A DNA stretch of 64,000 nucleotides, from NCBI RefSeq assembly GCF_031200575.1, contig NZ_CP133597.1, positions 372,001-436,000 on the forward strand, given 5' to 3'. Below, one piece after another: positions 27,337 through 36,420 of the stretch (position 1 is the stretch's first letter; each line of letters begins with the position of its first letter). This DNA is from Ferroplasma sp. Lineage in GTDB: Archaea > Thermoplasmatota > Thermoplasmata > Thermoplasmatales > Thermoplasmataceae. Under the pieces are notes generated by a model that searched no databases, was not told the origin of the DNA, and saw only the letters and a list, made by a program, of their open reading frames with translations. A program made the position numbers and the translations under genes.

Positions 27337-30009
27337 ATGGCACAGGGAGAATTTGATCTGGATTTTTTCAGGGATAATAAATTTATCAGGAAGCAATGTT
27401 CAGTATGTTCATCCTACTTCTGGACTTCGGATCCGGGTAAAACTACATGTGGGGACCCCGCATGTGAAAGTTACTCATTTATAGGGAACTCTCCTGTAAA
27501 ACGGCGATACACGCTGGACGAAATGCGTGATGAATTCCTCAACTTTTTCAGGGAAGGCAGCATGAAGCATAAAATCCTTGATTTTTACCCGGTTGTTCCG
27601 AGATGGCGCGAGGATGTGCTGCTTGTAAACGCCTCAATTTATGACTTCCAGCCCCAGGTTACATCAGGCATGGTACCACCTCCTGGCAATCCCATTGCAA
27701 TGTCACAGCCCAGTATAAGAATGCTTGACCTGGATCTTGTTGGGAAAACCGGAAGGCATCTCACCTCATTCGAGATGCTATGCCATGATGCATTCAATTA
27801 TGAAGATAAATATGTTTACTGGAAAAACGAAACTGTTGAGTATTCATACAGATTTTTGACTGACAGGCTTGGTATAGATGGTAAAATAATAACATACAAG
27901 GAAAAGCCATGGTTCGGTGGTGGCAATGCGGGCAATGCAGTTGAGGTTTTCGTTAGGGGACTTGAGGTTGCCACACTGGTTTTCATGGATCTGAAAGAAG
28001 ATCCGGAGGGCGATATAGACATAGAAGGAACCAAATATTCTCCCATGCCATTGAAGATCGTTGATACCGGGTACGGTCTTGAAAGACTGGTATGGCTCTC
28101 CGCCGGAACTCCCACAGTATATGAATCAATATTCCAGGAAACCATCAGCCACATAATGGGGAATTCCTCCGTCAGTGGCATTGATGATAAGATAATTCAA
28201 AAAATATCTGAGCTATCTGCCGAAATAGATCCATACAGGGAATCCGATCTTCTGAAACAGTTAAGGCCCTATATGGAAGAGAATAATCTGCAAATGGGGG
28301 AAGAATTTCTCCAGAGGCTGAAAAAACTCAGGGCCCTGTATTCCCTCGCAGATCACACGAAAACTCTGCTCCTGATGTTTTCAGATTATGTTATACCATC
28401 TAATGTGAAGGTAGGCTATCTGGCGCGGACACTAATAAGGAGATCCCTGAAATTTATTGAGGACACAGGGTTCAAAAAGGATTTCATGGACCTAATGGAT
28501 TTTCAGTACGGCGTATTTTCAAAAATAATTAAAAATTATGACAGGGGGTTCATATCTGATATCATATCCATAGAAAAAGAAAAATATGAAGAGATAACAA
28601 GAAGTGCAGAAATAAAGGTAAGAAAATACATAAAATCAGGAGAATTGAGGCTGGAAGATGCGATCACCCTGTATGAATCTGAGGGCATAAATGAGGAACT
28701 CATAAAAGAGAGCTACAGAAAAATTACTGGAAATGACATGGAACTGCCCGATAATTTTCAGGAAATAGTTATTGCAGGGCATGAAAAGAAAAATGTGAAG
28801 AAGAAAAAGCATGAACAGTACCCTCCTGTCCATACCAGACCCCTTTATTATGACAACACGGAAATTTCTGAGTTCACTGCCATTGCACTGTATTCAGGCG
28901 ATAAAAGAATAATACCTAACCAGACTGCATTTTACCCGGAAGGAGGGGGCCAGCCATGTGACCTAGGCTACTTTATTGCAAACGGGAAAAGGGTAAATGT
29001 CACGGATGTTCAGAAATACGGCAACTCCATAGTGCATTTTCTCGATGGTGATATACCTCAAAATTCCAGGATAAAGGGCGTAATTGACTATGCCAGAAGA
29101 AGGCAGTTAATGATACACCACTCTGCAACCCATCTGCTTCTCGGGATAATGAGAAAGTATTTCGGTGAGCATATATGGCAGAGCGGTGTCAAAAAAGATG
29201 TTGATGAATCCAGAATAGATGTAACCCACTACAGAAAAATCACACTGGAGGATATCAGGAATATAGAAGATATGTGCCTGGAGGCCATAGAACAGAACAG
29301 GAAAATAACCGTTGCTAACGTAAGCTGGAATCCTGCTATAGAGAAATATGGCTTCAGGCTCTTCGAGGGCGGTGTGCCTGTCTCTTCAAAAATAAGGGTT
29401 GTAACGATTGATGGCATAGATTCGGAGGGCTGCGGTGGTACACATCTGAAAAACACAGGTGAGATAGGATTCATTAAAATTATGAAAACCGAGACAATAC
29501 AGGAAGGGATACAGAGGATTACATTCGCCGCCGGGCCCGCTGCATTGAGATACGTACAGATTCTCCATGATACAGTGGTGAGAGAGCAGGAATATATGAA
29601 GGTAGATTTAAAGGACGTTTACAGCCATTCAATGGAAATTTTTCATGAAAATCTTGAGAATATTAAATTGATAGATAAATACAGAAAGGAAAAGATAGAG
29701 GGCATTATAAATAATCCTGCTATGGAAGGAAATATAAGCCTGTACATCACCGATCTGGACAGGGATGAACTTAACCTACTGATACAGGGAATTTTCAGGA
29801 AAAATTCACAATCCATTGTAATAAACCGTGGAAATGAAATAACAGGAATAGGGATTGAGCCTGTTGTTAACAGGCTGTCATCGTCCATGCTGGAGCACGG
29901 TATACATATCAGGGAAAAGACCAGAAATAAAAAACTATTCAGTGCAATCTCAGATAGTGGAATAAGTGAAAAGTTAATAAAGGAGATTTTAGTAGATGCT
30001 ATAATATGA
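27337..30009 (+). CDS. alaS: Alanyl-tRNA synthetase
   Basis: An 890-residue class II synthetase of archaeal type. The N-terminal zinc ribbon CSVCSSYFWTSDPG precedes the catalytic core. The editing domain carries HHSATHLL and CGGTHLKNTGE, the metal-binding motifs that hydrolyse Ser-tRNA and Gly-tRNA. A C-terminal helical domain completes it. The start ATG 27337 lies after an AT-rich promoter. The following membrane gene overlaps by 4 bases (ATGA), so the two are co-transcribed. Confidence 0.96.
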   Translation: MAQGEFDLDFFRDNKFIRKQCSVCSSYFWTSDPGKTTCGDPACESYSFIGNSPVKRRYTLDEMRDEFLNFFREGSMKHKILDFYPVVPRWREDVLLVNASIYDFQPQVTSGMVPPPGNPIAMSQPSIRMLDLDLVGKTGRHLTSFEMLCHDAFNYEDKYVYWKNETVEYSYRFLTDRLGIDGKIITYKEKPWFGGGNAGNAVEVFVRGLEVATLVFMDLKEDPEGDIDIEGTKYSPMPLKIVDTGYGLERLVWLSAGTPTVYESIFQETISHIMGNSSVSGIDDKIIQKISELSAEIDPYRESDLLKQLRPYMEENNLQMGEEFLQRLKKLRALYSLADHTKTLLLMFSDYVIPSNVKVGYLARTLIRRSLKFIEDTGFKKDFMDLMDFQYGVFSKIIKNYDRGFISDIISIEKEKYEEITRSAEIKVRKYIKSGELRLEDAITLYESEGINEELIKESYRKITGNDMELPDNFQEIVIAGHEKKNVKKKKHEQYPPVHTRPLYYDNTEISEFTAIALYSGDKRIIPNQTAFYPEGGGQPCDLGYFIANGKRVNVTDVQKYGNSIVHFLDGDIPQNSRIKGVIDYARRRQLMIHHSATHLLLGIMRKYFGEHIWQSGVKKDVDESRIDVTHYRKITLEDIRNIEDMCLEAIEQNRKITVANVSWNPAIEKYGFRLFEGGVPVSSKIRVVTIDGIDSEGCGGTHLKNTGEIGFIKIMKTETIQEGIQRITFAAGPAALRYVQILHDTVVREQEYMKVDLKDVYSHSMEIFHENLENIKLIDKYRKEKIEGIINNPAMEGNISLYITDLDRDELNLLIQGIFRKNSQSIVINRGNEITGIGIEPVVNRLSSSMLEHGIHIREKTRNKKLFSAISDSGISEKLIKEILVDAII

Positions 30010-31817
30010 GAGATTCTCAGATCATAGAAGGTATTGTTAAAAAATATTACGGCTTCTCGGATGTTGAGAATACTAAATATTCTATAATATTCCACATAAA
30101 TACTCCAGGGAACGAAAAGACGTTTGAATTGCTTCTGGCAGACCTTGATAGGATAGGTGTTACTGCATTTACAAATGACTTTCCTGATAGCCAGATAATA
30201 GTCATAAATAGCTCAAACCTCGGCAGGGAAAGGGCTGGCATTAAAACTATCATGTTCCTGATCTCAATAATAACACTGGTATATGCCGGATACTCCTATT
30301 CATCAGATTATTATTCACACATCTCATTTCATGGCGGAATTTTAGACGGTATACTGCTCTATGCGGTGCCTGTTTTAGGTGTACTTTTAACACGGGAAGG
30401 GGGTAAATATCTGTATCTGAAAAAAAGGCACATACAGTATAGATTTCCAATTTTTGTTCCATCTCCGGGAATTGGAACCCTTGGAACCATAAACTCCAAT
30501 AAAAGCCAGTTCCGGGAATCAAAATCCATGGTAATGGCGGGCACCGTTTCTCTATTATCCGGTTTTGCCCTGTCTATTATCCTTATAACATTAGGTTCAA
30601 TTACATCCCCATTTATACAGTACAGCAGTTTAGTAAGGTCTCCAATATCATATCTTAATTTTCCTGTAATTTATCCAGTTTTGATTGACCGTTTTATTCC
30701 TGTATCAATTGTTCCTGACCCACTTGCACTGGCAGGATATACCGGCCTTGTAACCACTGCCATAAACGCTATACCTGCTGGATTCCTTGATGGGGGCCTG
30801 GTATTCTCAGGGTTAGCAGGAAGGAGCTTCAGGTACATTTCATATGTTTCAATAGCCCTGCTGATTCTTGCCGCGATTCTGTATCCGTATATACTCATTC
30901 TTGTTGTTCTTCTGTTCCTCCTGGGAATTAAGGGTGCCCTTCCAATGAATAACCTTGTCATGCCAGGGCATTATGCGAAGTATCTCACCATAATTATAAT
31001 AATTATAATACTTCTGGGGTTTGCGCCACTTCCATTCCATAATACAAATAACAGCAGTGTTATTATTCCTGATTCGTACTACGTTATAGATAAACAGAGC
31101 CCGGACAATGTAAGTGTTAATATAACAGTAAATGAGCACGGATCCCGCATCATACCCTCATTCTCTGTGCACCCGGGAAAATTTTCTATAATGGGGCACA
31201 AAAGAGATAATGCCACAGCTGTAACATACATACTTGAACTTATAACATATAAATCCAACTATTCCGGGATTAAGCATTTTAATATCACTGTAAACACCGG
31301 TACTTCAATATTTCATAAAACCGTGACTGTATATTTTCTGAACCCGGTTAAAAATATTAGTGTAAATAACTCTGATGAGCCATTAACTTTAACAAAATAC
31401 CAGAACGAACCTTTCAATTTGACCCTTTACAATAACGGCACATCTCCAGTGGAGGCAACGCTGCTATCCTTTTCAGGCAACATGGGCGTTTATATGATGG
31501 TACCATCCAGGAACACATTCATAAATCTGGCAGGGGATCCCTTCACCGGATTAACCTTTACAATTAGCCCGGAAAATAACACAACAATGGAATTTGAGGT
31601 CACAACTCCAGGTATATGGAAACTGGCAATACTGGAATCAAATAACATGGCCATGATTATAACGGTACACATACTTCCCCGGCAGATATCGCCACCCCTG
31701 CCTCCTCCCATAAATATGCAGACATGGCCTGGCACCAATGAAACCGGCGGGACATTTCAATTCAACCTAACATGGTACTATTCCGGGACAATACAGGAAA
31801 ACTATTCAGAATTCTAA
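30006..31817 (+). CDS. Site-2-protease-like membrane protein lacking zinc ligands
   Basis: A 603-residue protein. Residues 80-340 hold several hydrophobic helices arranged like an M50 intramembrane protease of the EGY1 type. The metal motif His-Glu-x-x-His is replaced by Arg130-Glu131-Gly-Gly-Lys134 (in LTREGGKYLYL), while the Leu-Asp-Gly motif (GFLDGG, residues 260-264) and GIGTLGTI loop remain. It therefore looks catalytically dead. The last ~260 residues form a beta-rich outer domain with more than ten N-x-S/T sites, consistent with N-glycosylation on the surface. It overlaps AlaRS by 4 bases. A binding or chaperone role is possible, as in inactive rhomboids, but this is inference. Confidence 0.8.
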   Translation: MRDSQIIEGIVKKYYGFSDVENTKYSIIFHINTPGNEKTFELLLADLDRIGVTAFTNDFPDSQIIVINSSNLGRERAGIKTIMFLISIITLVYAGYSYSSDYYSHISFHGGILDGILLYAVPVLGVLLTREGGKYLYLKKRHIQYRFPIFVPSPGIGTLGTINSNKSQFRESKSMVMAGTVSLLSGFALSIILITLGSITSPFIQYSSLVRSPISYLNFPVIYPVLIDRFIPVSIVPDPLALAGYTGLVTTAINAIPAGFLDGGLVFSGLAGRSFRYISYVSIALLILAAILYPYILILVVLLFLLGIKGALPMNNLVMPGHYAKYLTIIIIIIILLGFAPLPFHNTNNSSVIIPDSYYVIDKQSPDNVSVNITVNEHGSRIIPSFSVHPGKFSIMGHKRDNATAVTYILELITYKSNYSGIKHFNITVNTGTSIFHKTVTVYFLNPVKNISVNNSDEPLTLTKYQNEPFNLTLYNNGTSPVEATLLSFSGNMGVYMMVPSRNTFINLAGDPFTGLTFTISPENNTTMEFEVTTPGIWKLAILESNNMAMIITVHILPRQISPPLPPPINMQTWPGTNETGGTFQFNLTWYYSGTIQENYSEF

Positions 31818-31820
31818 TGG

Positions 31821-32945
31821 TTATCTCTGCTTTTCCATTCTCTTTATTATCTCTGAAGAGAATTCAGAGCATTTCACAGGTGTTACATCCTGCCTCCCTG
31901 TAAGGTCCCGCGGGATTTTATTGTCAAGGAATGCAGCAGTAATAGCCCTCTCTATTATATCGGCAGGTTCAATCCATCCTATATGCCTGAGCATGGAACA
32001 GCCTGAAAGTATAAATGAGAGTGGATCAGCGGCATCATATCCTGCCTCAAGTGGAGAGGATGATTGCACCGCCTCGAATAGGGAACACTCATCTCCAAGG
32101 CTCGCACCGTACTCAATATTAACAGCACCGGTAAGGAAATCAAGCACAAATCTGCTGAGCACAGTATCCATCAGCAAAATGTCCAGGCTTTCAGGTTCTG
32201 CAACAAGTTTCTTCATAAACTCCCTTGTTTTGATCATTTCGAACTCAATACCATCATGCCTCTGCAGTTCATCGTAACACCACTGTCCAAATTCTGGATT
32301 TTCCCTATCATCCACAACTGTTATTTTTTTGTGGCCGTATTTTTTATAGTAATTTACTGCCTGCTTTACAACCTTCAGGGTCCTGAATTTGCTCTGGCTG
32401 AACATGTATATGCCTGAATCTGGTGTGATGGTTAAATCATAATTTTCAGAAATAAATTTTATCAGGTCGTCCGTGCTTTCTGATGAATGGTAGAAAACAT
32501 GATTACTTGCAAAGGAGTTCCGTATCACAGTAATATTGATCCTGTCGAAGGATTTTACCAGAATCTCCATGCCAGGAATATACTTAACCATCCTTAAATT
32601 GGCATAAAGCCCTAACCGCTTCCTCAGTATGGTGTTTATATCCCTGTTATCCGGCATAAGGTTCAATGTGGATTTCATAACTATGGATGTCTTCTGGATT
32701 TCATTTATTGATTCATCAGGTATGTATATCCCAAATTTTTCATACGCATCGTTTCCTATGAGGATTTTCCGCCATTCTATGGATTTGCTGCCACCATATG
32801 CTAGCTCAATGGCACTATTGATTACATCTATCATGGCACCGGTGATTTCAGGCCCTATGCCATCTCCCTCTATGTATCCAACCGTGAGCATGTCTGGGAC
32901 AACCATTCCAGCATCTGTAAATTTTACATACATTAAATGTGCCAT
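31821..32945 (-). CDS. Divergent isocitrate/isopropylmalate dehydrogenase-family protein
   Basis: A 374-residue protein of the beta-decarboxylating dehydrogenase fold. GDGIGPE near residue 27, LGLYANLRM near 111 and MLRHIGW near 318 are conserved. However the active site is altered: the region usually reading VHKGN is VDDREN, the metal site GDYISD is SRFVLDF, and the cofactor motif HGTAP is VQSSSP. The normal catalytic Lys and one metal-binding Asp are therefore absent. It may have a new substrate or be inactive. It starts at ATG 32945 or one of three nearby in-frame ATGs, and is divergent from aspA. Confidence 0.75.
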   Translation of the reverse strand: MAHLMYVKFTDAGMVVPDMLTVGYIEGDGIGPEITGAMIDVINSAIELAYGGSKSIEWRKILIGNDAYEKFGIYIPDESINEIQKTSIVMKSTLNLMPDNRDINTILRKRLGLYANLRMVKYIPGMEILVKSFDRINITVIRNSFASNHVFYHSSESTDDLIKFISENYDLTITPDSGIYMFSQSKFRTLKVVKQAVNYYKKYGHKKITVVDDRENPEFGQWCYDELQRHDGIEFEMIKTREFMKKLVAEPESLDILLMDTVLSRFVLDFLTGAVNIEYGASLGDECSLFEAVQSSSPLEAGYDAADPLSFILSGCSMLRHIGWIEPADIIERAITAAFLDNKIPRDLTGRQDVTPVKCSEFSSEIIKRMEKQR

Positions 32946-33015
32946 GCATAACAGCTTATAATTTTTTTCAATATCTCGATTAAAATATTTTTATACCAAG
33001 GTAACATTATTAATC

Positions 33016-34383
33016 ATGAGAACGGAGACAGATGTAATCGGCAATGTCCAGATTGATGACAGCATATATTACGGGATAAATACCCTCAGGGCTAAAAACA
33101 ATTTTAACATATCCGGAATAAAATCCAGGGATCGTGATCACATAAAGGCTATGGCCATAGTAAAAAAGGGTGCTGCCTATGCCAATTTTACTGGCGGGAA
33201 ATTGAGCAAGGAACTGTATGAAAGCATAAGCAAAGCCTGTGACAGGTTAATCTCCGGTGAATTTGATGAACAGTTTGTTGTGGATGTTTTCCAGGCCGGT
33301 GCCGGGACGTCTTTCAATATGAACACAAACGAGATACTGGCAAATCTTGTACTGGAATCACTCAATCATAAAAAGGGGGAATATAAATACGTACACCCTA
33401 ACGACGTAATTAACATGAGCCAGTCCACCAATGACATTTATCCAACAATGATGCGTGTAAGCATTATGCTGAAATCCACTAAATTAATTAAAAACACTGA
33501 GGCACTGATAAAATCGCTTAAATCCAAATACAAGGAATTTGCAAACATTTATAAGACGGGCAGAACCCATCTGCAGGATGCTGTAAGGGTAACCCTGGGT
33601 GATGAGTTCAATGCATGGGCCTTTGCCGTGGAACGCGATTTAAAGGAATTTGAATCGGCACTTGATTACATACTGGAGCTGAACATCGGCGGGACCGCAG
33701 TTGGAAACGGGGCGAACACACCGGAAAATTATAAGGAAAACGCTGTAAAGAAAATATCAGAAGAAACAGGGTTCAATTTCCGCCCCGGTGAAAATCTCAT
33801 GGGCATTATGCAGTTCATGACCGATTTTTCCAGGGTAATGAATTCCATGTCCAACATGGCACTGGATCTCAGCAAGATCTCTGATGATCTCCGGCTATTA
33901 TATTCAGGGCCAGGTGCAGGCCTTCATGAAATCGTTCTGCCGGCAGTACAGCAGGGCTCCTCAATTATGCCCGGTAAAATAAACCCATCAATAGCCGAGG
34001 CAATGAACATGATATGCCATTCTATCACTGGATCACAGCAGGCTGTCAATCTTTCAGTGAAAGCAGGCCAGCTGGAGCTCAACGTTATGATGCCACACAT
34101 AGATTATGAGATTTCAAAGTCCCTTGAAAGGCTTGCAAACGGAATCAAAATGCTGGATGAGGAGGCTATACAGGGAATAATCCCTGACCGCAATAAAATA
34201 AAGGAAAACATTGAAAGAAGCTTCGGATCTGCGGCGCTGCTGAACCCCTATCTAGGCTACGATACCATGGCAAAAATAGTTGAGGAATCCCTGGAAACAG
34301 GAAAGAGTATAAAGGAGCTTGTGCTCAAAACAGGGAAGATAGATGAGAAGAAGTATAATGAAATATTCAATTTCCTCAATTAA
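33016..34383 (+). CDS. aspA: Aspartate ammonia-lyase (fumarase/aspartase family)
   Basis: A 455-residue class II lyase. The signature GSSIMPGKINP near residue 317 is the flexible loop carrying the catalytic Ser. MNTNEILANL, PNDVINMSQSTND and the N-terminal YYGINTLRAKNNF agree better with aspartase than with fumarase. Reaction: aspartate to fumarate plus ammonia, feeding amino acid carbon to the citric acid cycle. A fumarase role cannot be excluded. The Lrp-type regulator is convergent downstream. Confidence 0.85.
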   Translation: MRTETDVIGNVQIDDSIYYGINTLRAKNNFNISGIKSRDRDHIKAMAIVKKGAAYANFTGGKLSKELYESISKACDRLISGEFDEQFVVDVFQAGAGTSFNMNTNEILANLVLESLNHKKGEYKYVHPNDVINMSQSTNDIYPTMMRVSIMLKSTKLIKNTEALIKSLKSKYKEFANIYKTGRTHLQDAVRVTLGDEFNAWAFAVERDLKEFESALDYILELNIGGTAVGNGANTPENYKENAVKKISEETGFNFRPGENLMGIMQFMTDFSRVMNSMSNMALDLSKISDDLRLLYSGPGAGLHEIVLPAVQQGSSIMPGKINPSIAEAMNMICHSITGSQQAVNLSVKAGQLELNVMMPHIDYEISKSLERLANGIKMLDEEAIQGIIPDRNKIKENIERSFGSAALLNPYLGYDTMAKIVEESLETGKSIKELVLKTGKIDEKKYNEIFNFLN

Positions 34384-34414
34384 AGGAAATTTGTAATACA
34401 TTTATGATAATTAT

Positions 34415-34431
34415 CAGGATTGCCCATCCTG
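34415..34431. terminator. Hairpin between aspA and the Lrp gene
   Basis: CAGGAT-TGCCC-ATCCTG can form a 6-pair stem with a 5-base loop. It is followed on the plus strand by GCTTTTAAATTT, and sits between two converging genes, so it may end transcription in both directions. Just before it, TGATAATTATCA is a 12-base palindrome. Confidence 0.5.
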
Positions 34432-34458
34432 GCTTTTAAATTTATATATCAATTTTAT

Positions 34459-34998
34459 TTATATTCCGACCCATGGGTCTTTCTTGAAGGCCTTGGAAAC
34501 AACCATTGTGTCATATTTTACAATGCCATCCTTCCTTGCAAGGCTATCCTCAAACTCCTGGATTGTTTCGAGATTCAGGAAAAGCCCCTGGAGTAGCAGC
34601 TGGTTCTGCCCCCTCCTTCTGTACAGAGAAAGTATATTCGGGTTGGCGGCAAGTGATTCTGCAATTGAATCCAGTTTATCTCCCTCGGTATCTATCCTTA
34701 TGCATACCTTTATGCTATTTTCTATAGCATGCAAATCCACAAGTGCTGAGAATCCCGTTATAATTTTTCTTCTTACAAGTTCATTGATTCTCCTCCTTAC
34801 GGTTGCCTCGCTTGTGTTAAGCATCTTTGCTATTTCGGCATTAGACATTCTGGCATTATATCTAAGAAAACACATAATTTCCTTATCAAGATCATCAAAT
34901 GGCAAAATTGAGGGGTCTATATGCCCCCATCTAACAGATAGGTCACATTCATAATTTTTATTATCCTCTGACTTCCTTGAATTATTCTCTTCCGTCAT
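34459..34998 (-). CDS. Lrp/AsnC family transcription regulator
   Basis: A 179-residue regulator. The N-terminal ~35 residues are a charged extension, followed by a helix-turn-helix (NAEIAKMLNTSEATVRRRINELVRRKII) and the ligand-binding RAM domain (IRIDTEGDKLDSIAESLAANPNILSLY). Lrp proteins sense amino acids. It converges on aspartase, so control of amino acid use is plausible but not shown. Its promoter is AT-rich, just before ATG 34998. Confidence 0.87.
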   Translation of the reverse strand: MTEENNSRKSEDNKNYECDLSVRWGHIDPSILPFDDLDKEIMCFLRYNARMSNAEIAKMLNTSEATVRRRINELVRRKIITGFSALVDLHAIENSIKVCIRIDTEGDKLDSIAESLAANPNILSLYRRRGQNQLLLQGLFLNLETIQEFEDSLARKDGIVKYDTMVVSKAFKKDPWVGI

Positions 34999-35083
34999 AA
35001 AATTATATTTTAAAGCAATATATAACTTTTTTCACATTCAAAATGAAATATATAATTTATGAATATCGAAATTAACACTTAAT

Positions 35084-35167
35084 ATGACCGCATATGTATA
35101 CATTATTCAAATGCACTGGCATTTCCCGCCATGGCAGCAGGTTTCCAGATTCATGTTAAAAAATTAA
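35084..35167 (+). CDS. Possible 27-residue micro-ORF
   Basis: The frame MTAYVYIIQMHWHFPP... (27 residues) starts about 28 bases after the TATA-like ATATAATTTA at 35050-35059, a leaderless distance, in a more GC-rich island between two promoters. It is aromatic and His-rich. There is no family to recognise and chance cannot be ruled out, so it is offered as a weak candidate only; it could instead be part of an RNA or divergent promoter. Confidence 0.2.
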   Translation: MTAYVYIIQMHWHFPPWQQVSRFMLKN

Positions 35168-35217
35168 ATCCGTGCAGTGGATAAAAATTGTTATTAACGT
35201 AATTGTAATTAAAAAAT

Positions 35218-36420
35218 GTGAAAATCTATTTCGAATCATATGGATGTACATTGCAAAAATCCGAATCATCCCTTTATCTCAATAAATTGCTTCAGGATAA
35301 AAATAATCAGGTGGTTAATAATCCTGAGGATGCTGATTTGAGCCTTATAGGGACATGCGTTGTAATAAAGCATACAGAGGACAGGATGGTAAAGCGTATT
35401 TCATCCCTGTCAAGAAAATCTGGGAAGGTTGAGGTACTGGGCTGCCTGGCCACAGTTAATGGCAATACCATAGAATCTGAAAACGTAAGGGTCATCAAGC
35501 CACGTGAGTTCAGAAGCTTTTATGAGGGTGCCCTTGATGACATAGAAATCAGTTCCGACATATATGATGGGATACCCATAAACCAGGGATGTACTGGAAG
35601 CTGCAATTTCTGCATTTCCCATATAGCAAGGGGAAAACTTCTCTCACGGCCAGTGGATAAGATAGTCAAGCAGGTAAACATGGAGCTTGATAGAAATATA
35701 CGGGAAATAAGAATTTCTTCCCTTGATACTGCAGCCTACGGAAAGGATATAGGCACAGATCTGGCTGACCTGGTGAACAGCATAACCTCCATAAATCGTG
35801 ATTTCCTCCTCAGGGTTGGAATGCTCGAACCCAGAAATACCTATGACATACTTGATAAACTTGTTCAGGCATATGCATCCCCGAAGGTATTCAAATTTCT
35901 TCATATTCCTGTGCAGAGCGCAGAAAATTCTGTACTTGAGGCAATGAACCGTGAATATACCATAGAGGAGGCGGAAGCCGTGTGGAAAAAATTCGTAAAT
36001 GTATATCCAGATATGTCAGTGGCCACGGATATAATACTGGGATATTACAATGATTCCAGGGAAGGTTTCGAAAAAACCCTTAAATTCCTTGAGAATTACG
36101 GCCCTGATATTATAAACGTTACCAGGTTCTCCCCCAGGCCCTACACTAAAGATTACAGTAAAACCCCATTGAATTCAAACCTTCTCAAGGAATGGTCCCA
36201 GGAAATCATAGATCTGCACCGTACACAGATGGAGAAAAAACTTGATCGTTTTCTCGGCAGGGAGGAAAGGGTTATGGTTACTGAGGAGGGTAAGAATGGA
36301 ACCATGGTTGCCAGGGATTCTAATTACAGGCCAGTTGTACTGAAGGGAGACTATAAAAAATACACGGACGTTAACTGTAAAATTGTGGGGCATGGAAATA
36401 ATTATCTTATCGGGGAATAG
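35218..36420 (+). CDS. MtaB-type tRNA methylthiotransferase (radical SAM)
   Basis: A 400-residue enzyme. The N-terminal MTTase domain has Cys in YGCTLQKSES, IGTCVV and VLGCLA for one [4Fe-4S] cluster. The radical SAM motif is CTGSCNFC near residue 124. A C-terminal TRAM RNA-binding domain covers about the last 60 residues. Archaeal relatives add a methylthio group to t6A37 of tRNA. Start is GTG 35218; an ATG overlapping it is followed directly by a stop. It converges on dph2 with a 19-base overlap. Confidence 0.9.
   Translation: MKIYFESYGCTLQKSESSLYLNKLLQDKNNQVVNNPEDADLSLIGTCVVIKHTEDRMVKRISSLSRKSGKVEVLGCLATVNGNTIESENVRVIKPREFRSFYEGALDDIEISSDIYDGIPINQGCTGSCNFCISHIARGKLLSRPVDKIVKQVNMELDRNIREIRISSLDTAAYGKDIGTDLADLVNSITSINRDFLLRVGMLEPRNTYDILDKLVQAYASPKVFKFLHIPVQSAENSVLEAMNREYTIEEAEAVWKKFVNVYPDMSVATDIILGYYNDSREGFEKTLKFLENYGPDIINVTRFSPRPYTKDYSKTPLNSNLLKEWSQEIIDLHRTQMEKKLDRFLGREERVMVTEEGKNGTMVARDSNYRPVVLKGDYKKYTDVNCKIVGHGNNYLIGE

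Noticed and set aside
33016-34383. Fumarase
   Set aside because: The shared signature is present, but N-terminal and MNTNE/NMSQSTND blocks fit aspartase better. Not fully excluded.
5342-35127. Repeated 13-mer ATGCACTGGCATT at two places
   Set aside because: Repeats of this length are expected by chance many times in 64 kb, and flanks do not match.
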